The position numbers and the translations under genes are program-made. Below, one piece after another: positions 35,530-46,180 of a DNA stretch of 64,000 nucleotides. Within the stretch, counting starts at the first letter, position 1. The number at the start of each line of letters is the position of its first letter. Origin of the DNA: Rhizoclosmatium globosum. Taxonomy: Eukaryota > Chytridiomycota > Chytridiomycetes > Chytridiales > Chytriomycetaceae. Below the pieces are notes generated by a model that saw only the letters and a list, made by a program, of their open reading frames with translations, had not been told where the DNA came from and ran no database searches. The stretch spans positions 186,001 to 250,000 of the forward strand of contig MCGO01000045.1 of the NCBI GenBank assembly GCA_002104985.1, given 5' to 3'.

Positions 35530-36184
35530 TCAAAAATCGCTCAGGTGTCCTGATTGAAGTCTGGTTACAGAACAAAATAAAATCCAGCCTAATATTGGAT
35601 CGGCATGCCAAATCCATCGGTCGCCCCCACCTTTACGTCCACACATCCCCCAAAGAGACAATTCCGGCAACAAACCAGCTCCAACCCATTCCCCATATTC
35701 CAACAACGCACTAACTCCATGAAAAACGCCAAATCTCGTCTTGATCTCTTTACCCTTCGCATCCAACTCTCCTCCCTTCTTTTCAACACCTTCAAGCAAG
35801 AACCCGTACTTTCTCGTCTCAGGCCCAACGTACACGTAATTCAAGAGCGCGCCGAGTGTAGCTGCGGCCCATACGGACACGTTCCCGCGGCATCCCTTCA
35901 GGTGGAATGTTGTGTATGTGAGGAAGGAGCCGAGGCCGATGCAGATTGCAAAGTAGATTGGAAACTGTTTGGATTGGAGGTGGCCGAATGTGGTGCGTGG
36001 GAGGGCTTTGTACTGGACGATGCTTGAGACAAAGGTGGTGTGGAGGACCTGTTGGGAGGTGGTTGCAATGAGTTTGTGTTGGTTTTTGGAATAGGAACGC
36101 GACAGGACTTACCATTCCAGTGAGAGTTCCGAGCGCGAGGACGTGCCATCCGTGGAGACCGGGGACAAAGTTGTGGAGTGGCAT
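35530..36184 (-). CDS. TMEM205-like (DUF4149) membrane protein, copy 2
   Basis: Paralogue of the preceding gene in the same orientation. The ATG at 36184 starts MPLHNFVPGLHGWHVLALGT; pieces VLHTTFVSSIVQ, LPRTTFGHLQSKQFPIYFAIC and AAATLGALLNYVYVGPETRK match copy 1. The C-terminal end is ambiguous: after FGVFHGVSALLEYG two frames are open, one ending at 35530 and one at 35589. The second contains a CCRNCLF stretch like the ANCLW of copy 1, so a one-base shift is likely. Function unknown. Confidence 0.7.
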
Positions 36185-37282
36185 CTTTTTTGGATGTTGG
36201 TTTTTTGACTGATTCGTCCGATTGACTTTCGGATGGAATCTGTGGTGCAATTCCATGAATCAATTCTAACAAGATAAATAATTTATTATTCGGCAAATAA
36301 CTGTCACTTATGCAAAATGAATCAATGATTAACCCACACCTTCCAAACTTACATACTTAATACTCGCCATTCGCAACACGATCCCAAATCTCACTTACAC
36401 CCAATCCAGACACGCAAATATCGTAATACAATTTGGCCAGTTCCTCTGAAACCTCCAATTCCTCATCTTCTGACACATTAATCACTACTGACGGCCGTTT
36501 CCTTGGTTGGAGAGGTGAAATCGCAGGCAACGGAAGGCGTTCGACTTTTGGAGGCGGTGGTGGTGTTGGAATTGGCGTCGGGGGCAGCTTTTAGCCAATT
36601 GCCATTCCTCTAGAGTAAGAGGACTTGCGAATAGTGGAGGTAACTTCGCGTTCTTCATATCTGCCGCGGAGCTTACACCTTCCAGTGGATCTTGCATTTC
36701 TTTTTCGATGTAGTATTGATTTTCGGTGGGATTCGGTTCATTGAGAGTAACTTCGCTTTCACCCTTCACAACTGGTTCGAAAAAGTTGCTGGAATTCACC
36801 TGTCCAGCAGATGATTCATATTCCTGAAGTTTTCTTCACCAGTACTTTTGATGGAAGGGTGAGAGTTGTCACGAGTCTGATTTGTGGACGAATGCTGTGA
36901 TGATGTTGTAGTTTGACGCTGAGATTGACAGTACGTGATTGATTCGACTATCGATGAAGAGGACTGCCGCGTTCTGATCGACGGTACATTTTGTGACTGG
37001 TTTGAATCCACTGAAGCCGGCGTTACAGGACGCCTAGAATTGAGTGGTTAGACATCCAATAGACTGAATCCCACTGAATAGTACCTTGTGTATCCAATCG
37101 CCCATTTGTAGTCGCAATGTTTGGAGCTGAGTTCAAGCTCTCTGCGTTAGTCATCATCCTCGAAGCGCCGATTCCACCTTCAGCATCTCCATGAATTCGC
37201 TCTTTTAGATTCCGATCCATAGTCAACGAGTTCAGCGGACCCGGGTGATAACCAATGGGTTCAACAGAGTCCAGGGGTGCTA

Positions 37283-37294
37283 CACCGCCAAACC
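37283..37294 (+). repeat. Left TIR of the 1.94-kb element
   Basis: CACCGCCAAACC; pairs with the right TIR with one mismatch position. Confidence 0.7.
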
Positions 37295-37301
37295 ATTTTT
37301 C

Positions 37302-37455
37302 CGACAGAATTCCTACATAATGACTGTTCTGTAGGAATTCTGTAAACATAGTTGACGGAATTACTAAATAATTTTGACAGAACGTGATGTGGAATATTTT
37401 GTCTCAAGTTTTCACGGAATTACCACATAATTACTACAGAATTACCACAGAATTC
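37302..37455. repeat. Subterminal ACAGAATT motif array, left
   Basis: Several copies of (C)GACAGAATT, ACAGAATT and the reverse AATTCTGTA, some as inverted pairs around GGAATTC, plus a TACATAATG block. The same motifs recur inside the right end of the element. Confidence 0.6.
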
Positions 37456-39081
37456 GGTCAAGCCGTTGTGTGACGTGGAGTAACAAAGTTGTTTTTCCAA
37501 AATGCGCTTTGAACCAGGGACACGTTCACTGTTTCTCCGCGCTCTAACCATCAACGTATTTCTCTAGCGCTCATCTGACAACTCAAGCATTATTTATCAG
37601 CGTAAAAGTTCTGAAACGTAACGGTGCAAGTCGTAAGGAGAGATGAAAGGGCAGATAAATATGTGTTCTATAAAAAGTGATACATTAGATCATAGTCTAA
37701 AGATCTAACCAAGTCAATCACCACAAAATGAAGAATGACTTTGCGTGTACTGTTATTGAGTTTGCAGAATAAATCAAAATTTGGTGATTATATTTTCTTC
37801 TTATCAGAACAGTTTAATGAGGAAGAAGACACAAGTTGTTGATGGAAAAAACGCTGTGTCGAAGTTCCCTCCAAAAACCACATCCAAAGCACGAACACAA
37901 TGCTCTCGTCCATGATGGATCAACAATTCATCTGGCAATGAGGGATAAGAACAGTGGCGTCCTAAGGTACAATCTACAACTCCATTCTCGCATCCTCCTT
38001 CTCGTCTTTATTAACAGCTCAAACCAACCATACTCCTTATTTCTGGAACAATCACAATTGCAGCCACTGCTTTCAACTGAATGGCGCGAGAACCTCTATT
38101 GCTGGCAGGCAATCGATGTCCTTTCCCCTTATTTTCGAAACAAAGGTCTTCTGAATCACCAACACCAGCAGCAACAGAGGTACCTTGGTAGCCAGTGCCC
38201 TTGCTTCAAACCGTTCCGCGATCAGGGTGACAACGAGGATTGGAAGGATTCAATTAGATACGCTACAAAGCAATGTATACTGTTGTTCTAAGTTAGTGAT
38301 TCTCTTTTAGTCAATCTCACGTTCGTCCAGTCAAAGATCCGTGATGCCACTCTCAACACGACTGCCGGCAGTTCTTGGAGATATCACAGCGTTGCGACCA
38401 ACGGAATGATATCTGTCGAGTTCTATTGATGTAGGTGTATATTCTTGATTGAGTTTTTCTTACTTCATATTTGCAGCTGGATCCTACTTCTGGCAGCTGC
38501 TAGTTGTGCGCGTGTGTGTCAGGTTGGTTCCAACTGTAATCGAACATTTGCTGAGCTCATTATTCTAGGTCGAGAATGAAGCAGTGCAACTGCAACGTGT
38601 GCCATATTGGGGCTTATGGTGGAAGCAGCGTTCTGTTGGCGAAGCAGATTTGAAAATTGAACGGGTTGTGTTGATGGTCTGTGCTTCATTTGAAAGTGTC
38701 AAAGCATCTAATCCGTTCACATAGATACGTTAGACATCATGGAAAGAAATGGGTCGCGTAAGGGATTTTAAACGCAGAACTCGCCCGTGTTACCTCCATG
38801 CGAGGTAATTATTTACTCTGTATGCCCGAATCTAAAATCTCTTCGATATTTAGCAGTACTTCTTCGCAGTGAGAATGTAAACTTAAAACTGAGGTTCTCA
38901 ATGACAACGAAGCCACCGGTGGTGAAGATGCCTGTAAGAAGTGTGAGTCATACAGCTATTATCTTCTTCTTTTCCTCTTTTTTCTCGTTTCTTGTTTTAA
39001 ATAAACAACATTTATCATTATAACTTAATTGAGGCAAATCGGATCGGAAGCAGCCATCTCCATCCCGGGCTCGGCCAAATT

Positions 39082-39203
39082 CCCACAGAATTGCGACAGC
39101 ATTCCGACAGAATTTTCGGTGGAATGTTATGTAGCAACACATAATGTAGGAATTCTGTAGAACCAGTATGACAGAATTTTCCACAGAATTTCCACAGAAT
39201 TCC
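39082..39203. repeat. Subterminal ACAGAATT motif array, right
   Basis: At least five copies of CACAGAATT or GACAGAATT and one inverted GGAATTCTGTAG, with an ACATAATG block like that of the left array. Confidence 0.6.
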
Positions 39204-39213
39204 TGTCGCAAGC

Positions 39214-39225
39214 GGGTTGGCGGTG
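39214..39225 (-). repeat. Right TIR of the 1.94-kb element
   Basis: Reads GGGTTGGCGGTG on the plus strand, the reverse complement of CACCGCCAACCC. It is followed immediately by TA. Confidence 0.7.
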
Positions 39226-39795
39226 TACCAGCATCTGCCCTTCACCAGCCAACCGCAGTTTCTCCGAAATCGAATCCTCGGGCCCAATCTCGTCGTCGTC
39301 GCTGTCCTCACTCCCGCTCCACGGCTGTTCGCCCCAGTCCTGATTTGTGTCTAATTCTGGTTCGGGCGCTGACTCGACGGGCTCCTCGGCCTCCTCGAGC
39401 GTCTCCATTGGAAGCACCAGGCCCATCATTGACGGGAACGGGCGCCGGTCGACGTTTGATGCGGAGGCCGGCGCCGCGTTCATGTCGAAGGAGAAGGAAA
39501 CTTCGGAGCTGTTTTCGGTGCAGATTTCAGAGTCGGATTGGATGGACCAGCCATCGAGGACGTCCGTTGAAGGCGGCGGGTATGGTGGCGGTGGTGGTGG
39601 CGGCGGTGGATGGAGCGCTAGGGTGCTCATGTGTGGATTCTTGCTGCGGCCTTGTTATGGTTTTCTTCAGTGTTTCTTTGTTTGCATTCAAAAACATTGA
39701 ACAATCTTTATGACCAGGAGAGATCCTTGCTGAAGCGCTGAACTGAAAAGCTGAACTTCTTTTTGGTGGTACAAATGCGTAATGCTTTACTTGTT

Positions 39796-41472
39796 TTACA
39801 TTTCCCGCTCAAACTCATCCTCGGCATCCCAAAACATGACCTTGTTTTCCAAAGAGCGAGTAATCCGCTGACAACTCGTCACATCAACACGCGCCAAAGC
39901 TTGGTAAACTGGCTTCCCGTCCCATCCTTCCTAAACAACTCGGAAACGCCAACATCCGTCACAAGGTAGCAAAACCTCAACGAAACGAATTTCAAGCCTA
40001 TGCATGAAATTTTGGGACAATCCTTCCAAAACAACATTCTCCGATCGTTATCAACGCTTCTTCCACCGCTACCAAACTGGCGTCAGTAATACGCCAACAA
40101 TACCCCAAGTCAAGTATCTCCAACAATTTGCATTCAATCAAAACGGCACTAACACCAAAATCAGTCACTTGGAAGCATCCACTGATTTCTAACCGTTTCA
40201 ATGGCTTGTCCATTCCTCCTGATGCCGCTTCTCCCACAGTTTATGAATATCACGCACTTTCCTACCCCCCACTTCCGTTGGACATTATTCCACCCCGCTA
40301 GCGCCATCAGGAATCATCTGTAATTTGGCTACACCCGCTCAATTGTAGTGTTTCTAATCCAGTGCATAGTTTCGCAACAAGCACAATCGCGTCATCACTA
40401 ACGCGACTGCTAGACGTAAAACTCGTCAAATCAAGTGTTTTCAAGTAAATAGCTGAATATGCTATCCTGGCGACAGTTTTATCCGTGATTGGTTTGCTCC
40501 CACTCAAAAAGAGGTGTTGGATGTTGGGGCATCGTGGTCTTGTTGTGGATGTTTCGGGTTCTTCTTCGGTGATTGAGCTGGTTGTGTATGTAGCGCCTGG
40601 GTATGTGTTCATGAAGGCTGAGGGGAGGAGTGATGAGAGGTCTCTTGTGATAGTATCAACGATTTGACGTTCTCGTGCGTTGTGTAAGTGGATAGAATCG
40701 CTTGTACAGCGTTCTGAAGTTACAGAATATTCTTGAATGGTGAAATCGAGGGATGTTTGGGAGAATGCGGGAGGTGGCGGAGGTGGTGGATGACTTGAGG
40801 TTGGAAGGAAGCTGTGCTACTGCTTACAGATTTCTTGACGCCATTCATAGTATAAGAAGTGTGTCTAGATCGACTAACGCCGTCTCGAAGTGCATCTAGT
40901 GATCTTTCATATGATGTGACAGATCCAAAGAGGTATTGAATTCCTGCATCTGTGACGCTTGTTCCAGAAACACAAACGGAAGTCAAATGAGGAGACCAAC
41001 GCGCAATTTGCATCAAGTGTGAATCGGTAAACTTTTCAGCGAGACCCCGCATATTTACTTCGGTCAAGCTGATGGGACCGACAGATGGTATAATTGTTCC
41101 TAATATACAGCCCAGAATCGTATCAATGTCATTTACTTGCTGCTTTCCGTTTCTAGTGATGGTGCCTTCTGTCTCAAAATCATCAGTTCCAGTCAAAACC
41201 GAGCGAACTCGAGCCTGATTAACAATCTGATCGCGCTGGTATAGCTGAGAAATATATGTGTTCGATTGACTGAAATCGCGGATGAGTACAATCTTTGACC
41301 AAAGTGAGGGATCAGTCACGATTTGGAAGAATCGTTTTGAAGCATTTAAGAGAGAGATGCGAGCGTCTAAAGGAAGCCAATACACGATTTGAAGGAGGAT
41401 TTCGGTGGGAAGCAAAGAAACAGGTTGAGTCATGGTTCCAGAAGGAATTCGTGCAAGAAGAAATGCAGGCAT
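39796..41472 (-). CDS. F-box / leucine-rich-repeat (FBXL, AMN1/GRR1-like) protein
   Basis: Putative substrate adaptor of an SCF ubiquitin ligase. The N-terminal F-box is clear (SLLPTEILLQIVYWLPLDARISLLNASKRF...W). It is followed by cysteine-containing leucine-rich repeats (LETLQLSGCSQITDDS, LKRLEISGCFQVTDFGV, LEILDLGYCWRITDASL). Segments lie in different frames (breaks near 40720, 40620-40610, 40300-40240 and 39995), some of which may be introns; the last segment ends with the stop at 39796-39798 after DAEDEFEREM. The start is the ATG at 41472, near the F-box. Target unknown. Family call is strong; the exact gene model is not. Confidence 0.75.
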
Positions 41473-41669
41473 CACACAGTCAAATAAGCAATCCCAATCA
41501 TATTATTTTAAACTCCCTTTTAAACCTTCATTTCTGTACACAAATGAGTTGATGATTTCGATTGTCCGAAAATCAGGGTGTCCTGATTTGAAGTCTTGGT
41601 TTACAGAACAAAAGTATGAAGAATTCCACCCGGCCGCCCGGTAAAAATAAAATAATGTAGAGAAATAAC

Positions 41670-41849
41670 ATGTGCATTTTTGCCAGTAGAATCTCAAGAA
41701 ACAACCTGCAAAACAAGTGGTACCTCCCCCTCCTCTTCTTGATGCTCAATTTCGGGTTCGCCATTCCCATTTACACGATTTCTCTGATTGGAGTCCTCAT
41801 CATCATTACCTGGGTTGATGCCATCGCTTGGGGGCTCCAAAGTCTATGA
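41670..41849 (+). CDS. Possible 59-residue two-helix membrane microprotein
   Basis: Short complete ORF from ATG to TGA between the FBXL gene and the acidic protein gene at 41907. It begins MCIFASRISRNN; then two hydrophobic stretches (WYLPLLFLMLNFGFAIPIY and ISLIGVLIIITWV) could form a membrane hairpin. No family recognised. It could instead be an upstream ORF of the next gene or chance sequence. Confidence 0.3.
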   Translation: MCIFASRISRNNLQNKWYLPLLFLMLNFGFAIPIYTISLIGVLIIITWVDAIAWGLQSL

Positions 41850-41906
41850 ACATTTTTTTCGACCAAATCACCCGGACTGACCAACAAAACGACCCTTGAA
41901 AGCAAG

Positions 41907-42782
41907 ATGGCAACTTCGACCAGTTCACCACGCTCCGCCTTCTGGAGTGTCCCCGACTCGCCGCAATCGCATTCGCAGTCGCCGCCGCACTCCGCCACCG
42001 AATCCGTCCCAGTCGCCGACATTTGGGATCCGGTGTCGCCGCCACCGACCCAAAAGTATCCAAAGTTGACGCCGCCTTCGTCCGCCACGTCGTCAAAGGG
42101 AAAATCTGTTGCGTTTGCTGACGACGAGGAAGGCGATCCGAACTTGAAGGCGAAGCGGATCAAGTTGGTGCCCTTTGTCGTCGACGGTGCAAATGCCGAG
42201 GGAGACAACGATGAAGTGGAAGACGATGAGAACGAAGAACAAGACAGAGTGGATGATCGCAGGTTCAAACTGCAGTTCCAGTCAATGATGTCATCCAGGT
42301 CTGTTCACCAATCTTGCAAGTCCACCCACCCTCCATTACTAACGCACACGAATTATTAGCTCCAAAAGCATTCGCTGGAATGGCAAACAGCTTCTCTGCA
42401 CTTCTCGGAAACACTCCAAAGACTCTGCAATAATTCAAGCTCGTCCAACACCGTCATCCAAACCAACATCCCTCAAGCGTACATTACAAAAAGAGAAACG
42501 ACCTTTCAAAAAACGGGCTGGAACTATTTTCGTGTTGTGAAAGCGCGTGAGTTGCATGCTCAAGGTGTCAAGACTAGTGTAAAGTCCTTGGTGAGATATG
42601 GTCGTCTATGAGTAAAGAAGAGAAGGAGGTATAATTTCTTTTTTGGTTGATTGGATTCTTGTCCGAACTTTGTTCATTACTCACAATCTTGCTCCCAGGA
42701 ATACACGCAACTTGCCAAGGAGGAAGAAGAAGAAGGAAAAGCGAGTATGAAGATTGAGCCAGAACTGGAGCTTGATGAATGA
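41907..42782 (+). CDS. Hypothetical acidic, probably nuclear protein
   Basis: Ser/Pro-rich N-terminus, then a basic patch (LKAKRIKLVPF) followed by an acidic run of Asp/Glu. A short intron follows (donor after MMSSR at about 42299, acceptor just before 42361), then a helical segment (LQKHSLEWQTASLHFSETL) and a basic/aromatic stretch (KTGWNYFRVVKARELHAQG). A second intron (about 42591-42700) leads to a short acidic C-terminus ending at 42782. The splice junctions keep frame. The basic patch could be a nuclear signal. Not recognised as a named family. Confidence 0.5.
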
Positions 42783-42905
42783 AGCGGAACTAAAGAATGC
42801 ATTCAACTGAAACTTGAACTGAAAATTATACGTGTATTTATCATGATGGCTCATTAAAAATACAAAGTAAAGGAATCAAATAGTTTTATAACCCCAATTG
42901 AGGTT

Positions 42906-43197
42906 TCACCAAAGTCGCATCCTGCTTCGTTTCGCGTATGCTGGACAACTCATCCCCAAATACTTGACAAACTCATTTGCTGCTCCAACCTCATCAAACT
43001 CAGCTTGAATCGTATATCCGCTGAAACCTTTCACGCGTCCATGAGCTATTGTTGAGGAGTTTTCATCATTACAATAGTTCCGGTAACTCGATCGTCGTAT
43101 CATCCAGAATTCTAAAAGCTGCGACTTCTAAGCTCTTTGATTGACAAAAAATCCAGATTTTTTTGTGGAGACTGCATACGGAGACTCCGTTTATCAT
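42906..43197 (-). CDS. Small hypothetical protein
   Basis: Two overlapping coding-like pieces: an N-terminal part from the ATG at 43197 (INGVSVCSLHKKIWIF, then LEVAAFRILDDTTIELPELL) and, one frame over, HGRVKGFSGYTIQAEFDEV with ANEFVKYLG. A single-base shift near 43070 would join them into about 95 residues. No family recognised; it may be part of a longer gene or not coding. Confidence 0.3.
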
Positions 43198-43270
43198 GGT
43201 GAAGTGAGACCAAAAGGACAATTTCCAAACTTCACTTTGTATGCACACTTAGCTTTCTGAAAGTTTTATA

Positions 43271-46101
43271 TTAGTGCTTTTTTTGTTTATGTTTGAAGAT
43301 TACCATATAGGTGCGTTTATACGACGATTTCGGGGCGTTGGAAGGTGATTGCACCGTCACTGTAAGAGATTGTCTTGGATCAAGCCTCTTCACACTCTGC
43401 CTCTGTTTCCCTTCATTCCTAGAATCCGTATTACTGTTCGCACCGTGACGTGACTTCTCATTCCCACTTCCAGTACCCCCAACAACGCTGGTAAGTCGTG
43501 TGAACCTCAAGTTCGAAAGAGACGACTCTTTCAAGACTTCAAGCATAACGGGTCCGACCAAGAGAACGGTACAAGCAAACTAGCAGCCCATAAACAAACA
43601 GCCTGCTTAATGACAACATGTGAATCGGCGTCAAGTCCAATAATCAGAAGCGCAACCAACAAAAGCCCAAAAGCAAGCAACACGAGGAAACTCGTCTCTG
43701 AATACTCAGGGCTTATGTTTCGTGTCATAACAGCAACAGACAAAAGCGCCACAAGAATCAATGAATTGAACGCATACATCGCAACCGCTTCCGACCCCTT
43801 TACCGGCGAACAAGTCATCACCGTAAACTCATGAAACGTAACCTGCCTTGGAACAGGCTTCACACCTCCAACCGTCCAACATGCAAGTATAACAACCTCC
43901 ACAAAAAAACACACCACGTAAAACGATACAGTCGCATACTTGAGTCGTTTCACTGCTTGCTTATTGAGACTTGTACTCGCAGAACACACCTTATACACGT
44001 AAAAGTTCTTGCGATTAACGGTGTAGTCGTGAGAGTGAATCCGAGGAGGGAAGCCAGAGCCGTAAGTAACACTGTGTAGAGACGGATCGTTTATGAAGAA
44101 GAGGAGCGATGTTAGGGAAGTGAGGCTTCCGAGGAGGGATATGAGTGTGTAAGGCATGTTTAAGATTCTGACTTGGCGTAGAGATTGGTTGCAGGTTATG
44201 AAGAAGATGGAGCCGAGAGTGGTTGTGTATCCGAGACGAGCATTGCGAGTATTCCGGCGCCTGTTGGTTCTGTGATTGAGTTGTGGATGGGGATTATGAG
44301 GTTGATGGGTCCGTCTGGTGGAGGGATGGAACCGCCGCCGTAAAATGTGGGAGGGAAATGGGATATTAAGGCGCCGTTTGTTTGTTGATTTCCGCAAAGG
44401 ATGGTTGACTGCCTCCGTTGATCCAGAATGTTTCGTTCAGTGAAGTAAACATTGTGTTCCTGTTCGTACACAGTGTTAACATTACGTGTAATAATTTAGG
44501 GGCGTATTACGCTGCAATGTCGCCATGATCGTCAAGCACAACCGGGTTCAGCAACGTGCCATTGAAGCCTATAAACTAGGTTACCCAGAAGGCATTCAAC
44601 TCCAAATATGTACCTGTATTCCGAAACGTCTCAAACGAAAGCCGATCTTGCAACCGCCTCGCCGCCAACATCCCCACAGAAAACCCAGGGTTCTTTCGCA
44701 ACAACTGGTCAAACCCAGACAACAACGTCCCCACGCAATCATACGACCCCGCATTCGTCCACGTGAAATGATCTACTTGATATTTCATTGGGTCTTGAGT
44801 GTACAGTGCTTTCCACTGTGCGTTCAGGGAAATCAGGTTTGGGTCGGATTGAGGCTCTGCATAGGGTGCTGGGTATATCATTCCGACAATGATATCCAGC
44901 CGTGAATCGACACCAGCTCCGCTGTAATCGGGTGGATAAGGGGGTTGCGTGGCGAACCACACATGCGTTGGTGTTATCATTCCCATATCCCTAGTTTGTA
45001 GTGTTATATTGAGTGAGGAAGGACCAAGCTTACATGGCTTGCTTTGCAAAGTAATATGAATTAGACCATGCTTGAGCACAGATGAACATGTATCGAGCGT
45101 CTACCCGTTTGAATTCGTTTATTATGTCACTGTAATCTTCGTTTTGAGTCCATGATAGTGACGGAACGATAGAATAATGACACCACTGGAGAAGAGAGCG
45201 TTTCGAATATCCAAGCAAGCTGATTATAATGTGTAAGGGATTCCTAAAAACAAGGTTGAAAAAGAATCGTCACCTCCTTTGCTTTCAATATCATCCGTGT
45301 CAAATACTAGCGCGACGCGTTTTACGTTCCAGAGTTTGAGGAGAGTCACGAAATCTTGGCCGTATCGGTTTGAAAATGTGGGTCGAAAGTAATATGGGTA
45401 ATTATTTCTGTCGGACAATGCAGGAAGATTTTGAACGCCGCCGCAAAATGGAATCTGTTGAAATTGGTTTTAATTTTTGGATATTTGTGTATGAAGTTGT
45501 GCGAGGGTACCTTAAACTGAGACATGACTCCGGCTGTGATCCTAGAACACATAACTAATGAACATATGTACACAAATCTTCAAAGATACACGCATCATAC
45601 ATAGCACTTAGGTCAGCAGTATCTCCAACAGTTCCGATAACATCTGTATGTTGAGTAAGTGGGACGAAAACGCTGCGAGGTGCAACCAACCCGAAAATTG
45701 CTCTCCAACAACTAAAGTGGAAACGGCCATACCACCCACTCCGTCTCCAGGTCCAGAGTTCCAGTCCCATGACTGCACTCTTAAAATGTTGACAATGTGT
45801 CTGGAAGAACGGAAGGATCGTTGTTGATCTTTGATACTGCAAACTCAGCACCTGAATCCATTTGTCTCATCCAACTGCAAAAGTTACAGTTTGCATAGAC
45901 ATTGTTGTCAGTGATATTCCAAAAAGCCTTGTATGGGAAGTAAAACGCGATTGTAATATTGCTTTTGAATTTGGATGGAATAGACGATGTTCCTGGGTAT
46001 AGACCGATGATTGGGTTGTCGTAGCTTTGCGACGTTACAAGTGCTGTTGTGAGGATACTGAAGAGGAAGAAGGATAGTGTGGTGTGATTAGTGACGAACA
46101 T
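43271..46101 (-). CDS. Class C GPCR (GABA-B / metabotropic-glutamate-like)
   Basis: Cell-surface receptor with an extracellular Venus-flytrap ligand domain and a seven-helix core. A signal peptide starts at 46101 (SFFLFSILTTALVTSQ). Ligand-domain blocks follow in several frames: AEFAVSKINNDPSVLP, DRNNYPYYFRPTFSNRYGQDFVTLL, KRVALVFDTDD and SLSWTQNEDYSDIINEF. The membrane core shows ARLGYTTTLGSIFFITCNQS, the class C helix 2-3 pattern, then helices near YTLISLLGSL, VSFYVVCFFVEVVILACW, AMYAFNSLILVALLSV and VLLAFGLLLVALLIIGL. A last helix in another frame leads to a Ser/Lys-rich tail ending at 43271. Several breaks are introns, others indels. The ligand is unknown. Confidence 0.75.
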
Positions 46102-46180
46102 CTGTCTGAGATTTGCATGAATATCTTAAAGAATAATAGCGACTTCTTAAATTTCATTACAAACTGTTGATTGATTGGTG
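46102..46180. promoter_or_regulatory. 79-bp divergent promoter
   Basis: Spacer between the class C GPCR start (46101, minus) and the DAG lipase start (46181, plus). The two promoters must overlap, so the genes may be co-regulated. Confidence 0.5.

Larger units (their letters stand above)
37283..39225. mobile_element. 1.94-kb non-autonomous TIR DNA element with TA duplication
   Basis: Bounded by 12-bp imperfect terminal inverted repeats: CACCGCCAAACC on the left and, reversed, CACCGCCAACCC on the right. TA dinucleotides flank both ends (37281-37282 and 39226-39227), consistent with a TA target-site duplication as made by Tc1/mariner-like and some other cut-and-paste elements. The interior has a plus-strand ORF at 37836-38291 with no transposase motif, so it is probably non-autonomous or decayed. 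Arrays of an ACAGAATT motif lie inside both ends. It interrupts an otherwise continuous minus-strand reading frame. Superfamily not determined. Confidence 0.7.
36357..39630 (-). pseudogene. Pro-rich acidic hypothetical gene split by a TIR element
   Basis: The 5' part starts at the ATG at 39630 with a proline run, then an acidic Ser/Glu-rich stretch, and runs in frame to GEGQMLV at 39226. The 3' part resumes at 37280 with APLDSVEPIGYHPG and continues through a short intron near 37030-37085 and Ser/Thr/Gln-rich sequence, with frame changes near 36800 and 36590, to a conserved-looking C-terminus (SEDEELEVSEELAKLYYDIC) ending at 36357. Between the parts lies a 1,943-bp element with TIRs and TA on both sides. 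Taking out the element plus one TA keeps the same frame (MLV|APLDS). I recognise no domain; length without the insert is about 400 residues. As found, translation would run into the element and stop. Confidence 0.6.

Noticed and set aside
37280..39228. The 1.94-kb insert as an intron or introner, since it starts GT and ends AG in the gene's orientation
   Set aside because: Splicing at those GT/AG bases would remove 1,949 nt and shift the frame, whereas excision at TA keeps it; other introns here are under about 110 nt.
39168..39713. Long Arg/Pro-rich plus-strand frame
   Set aside because: It is the shadow of the proline/acidic minus-strand gene and has no domain or start context.
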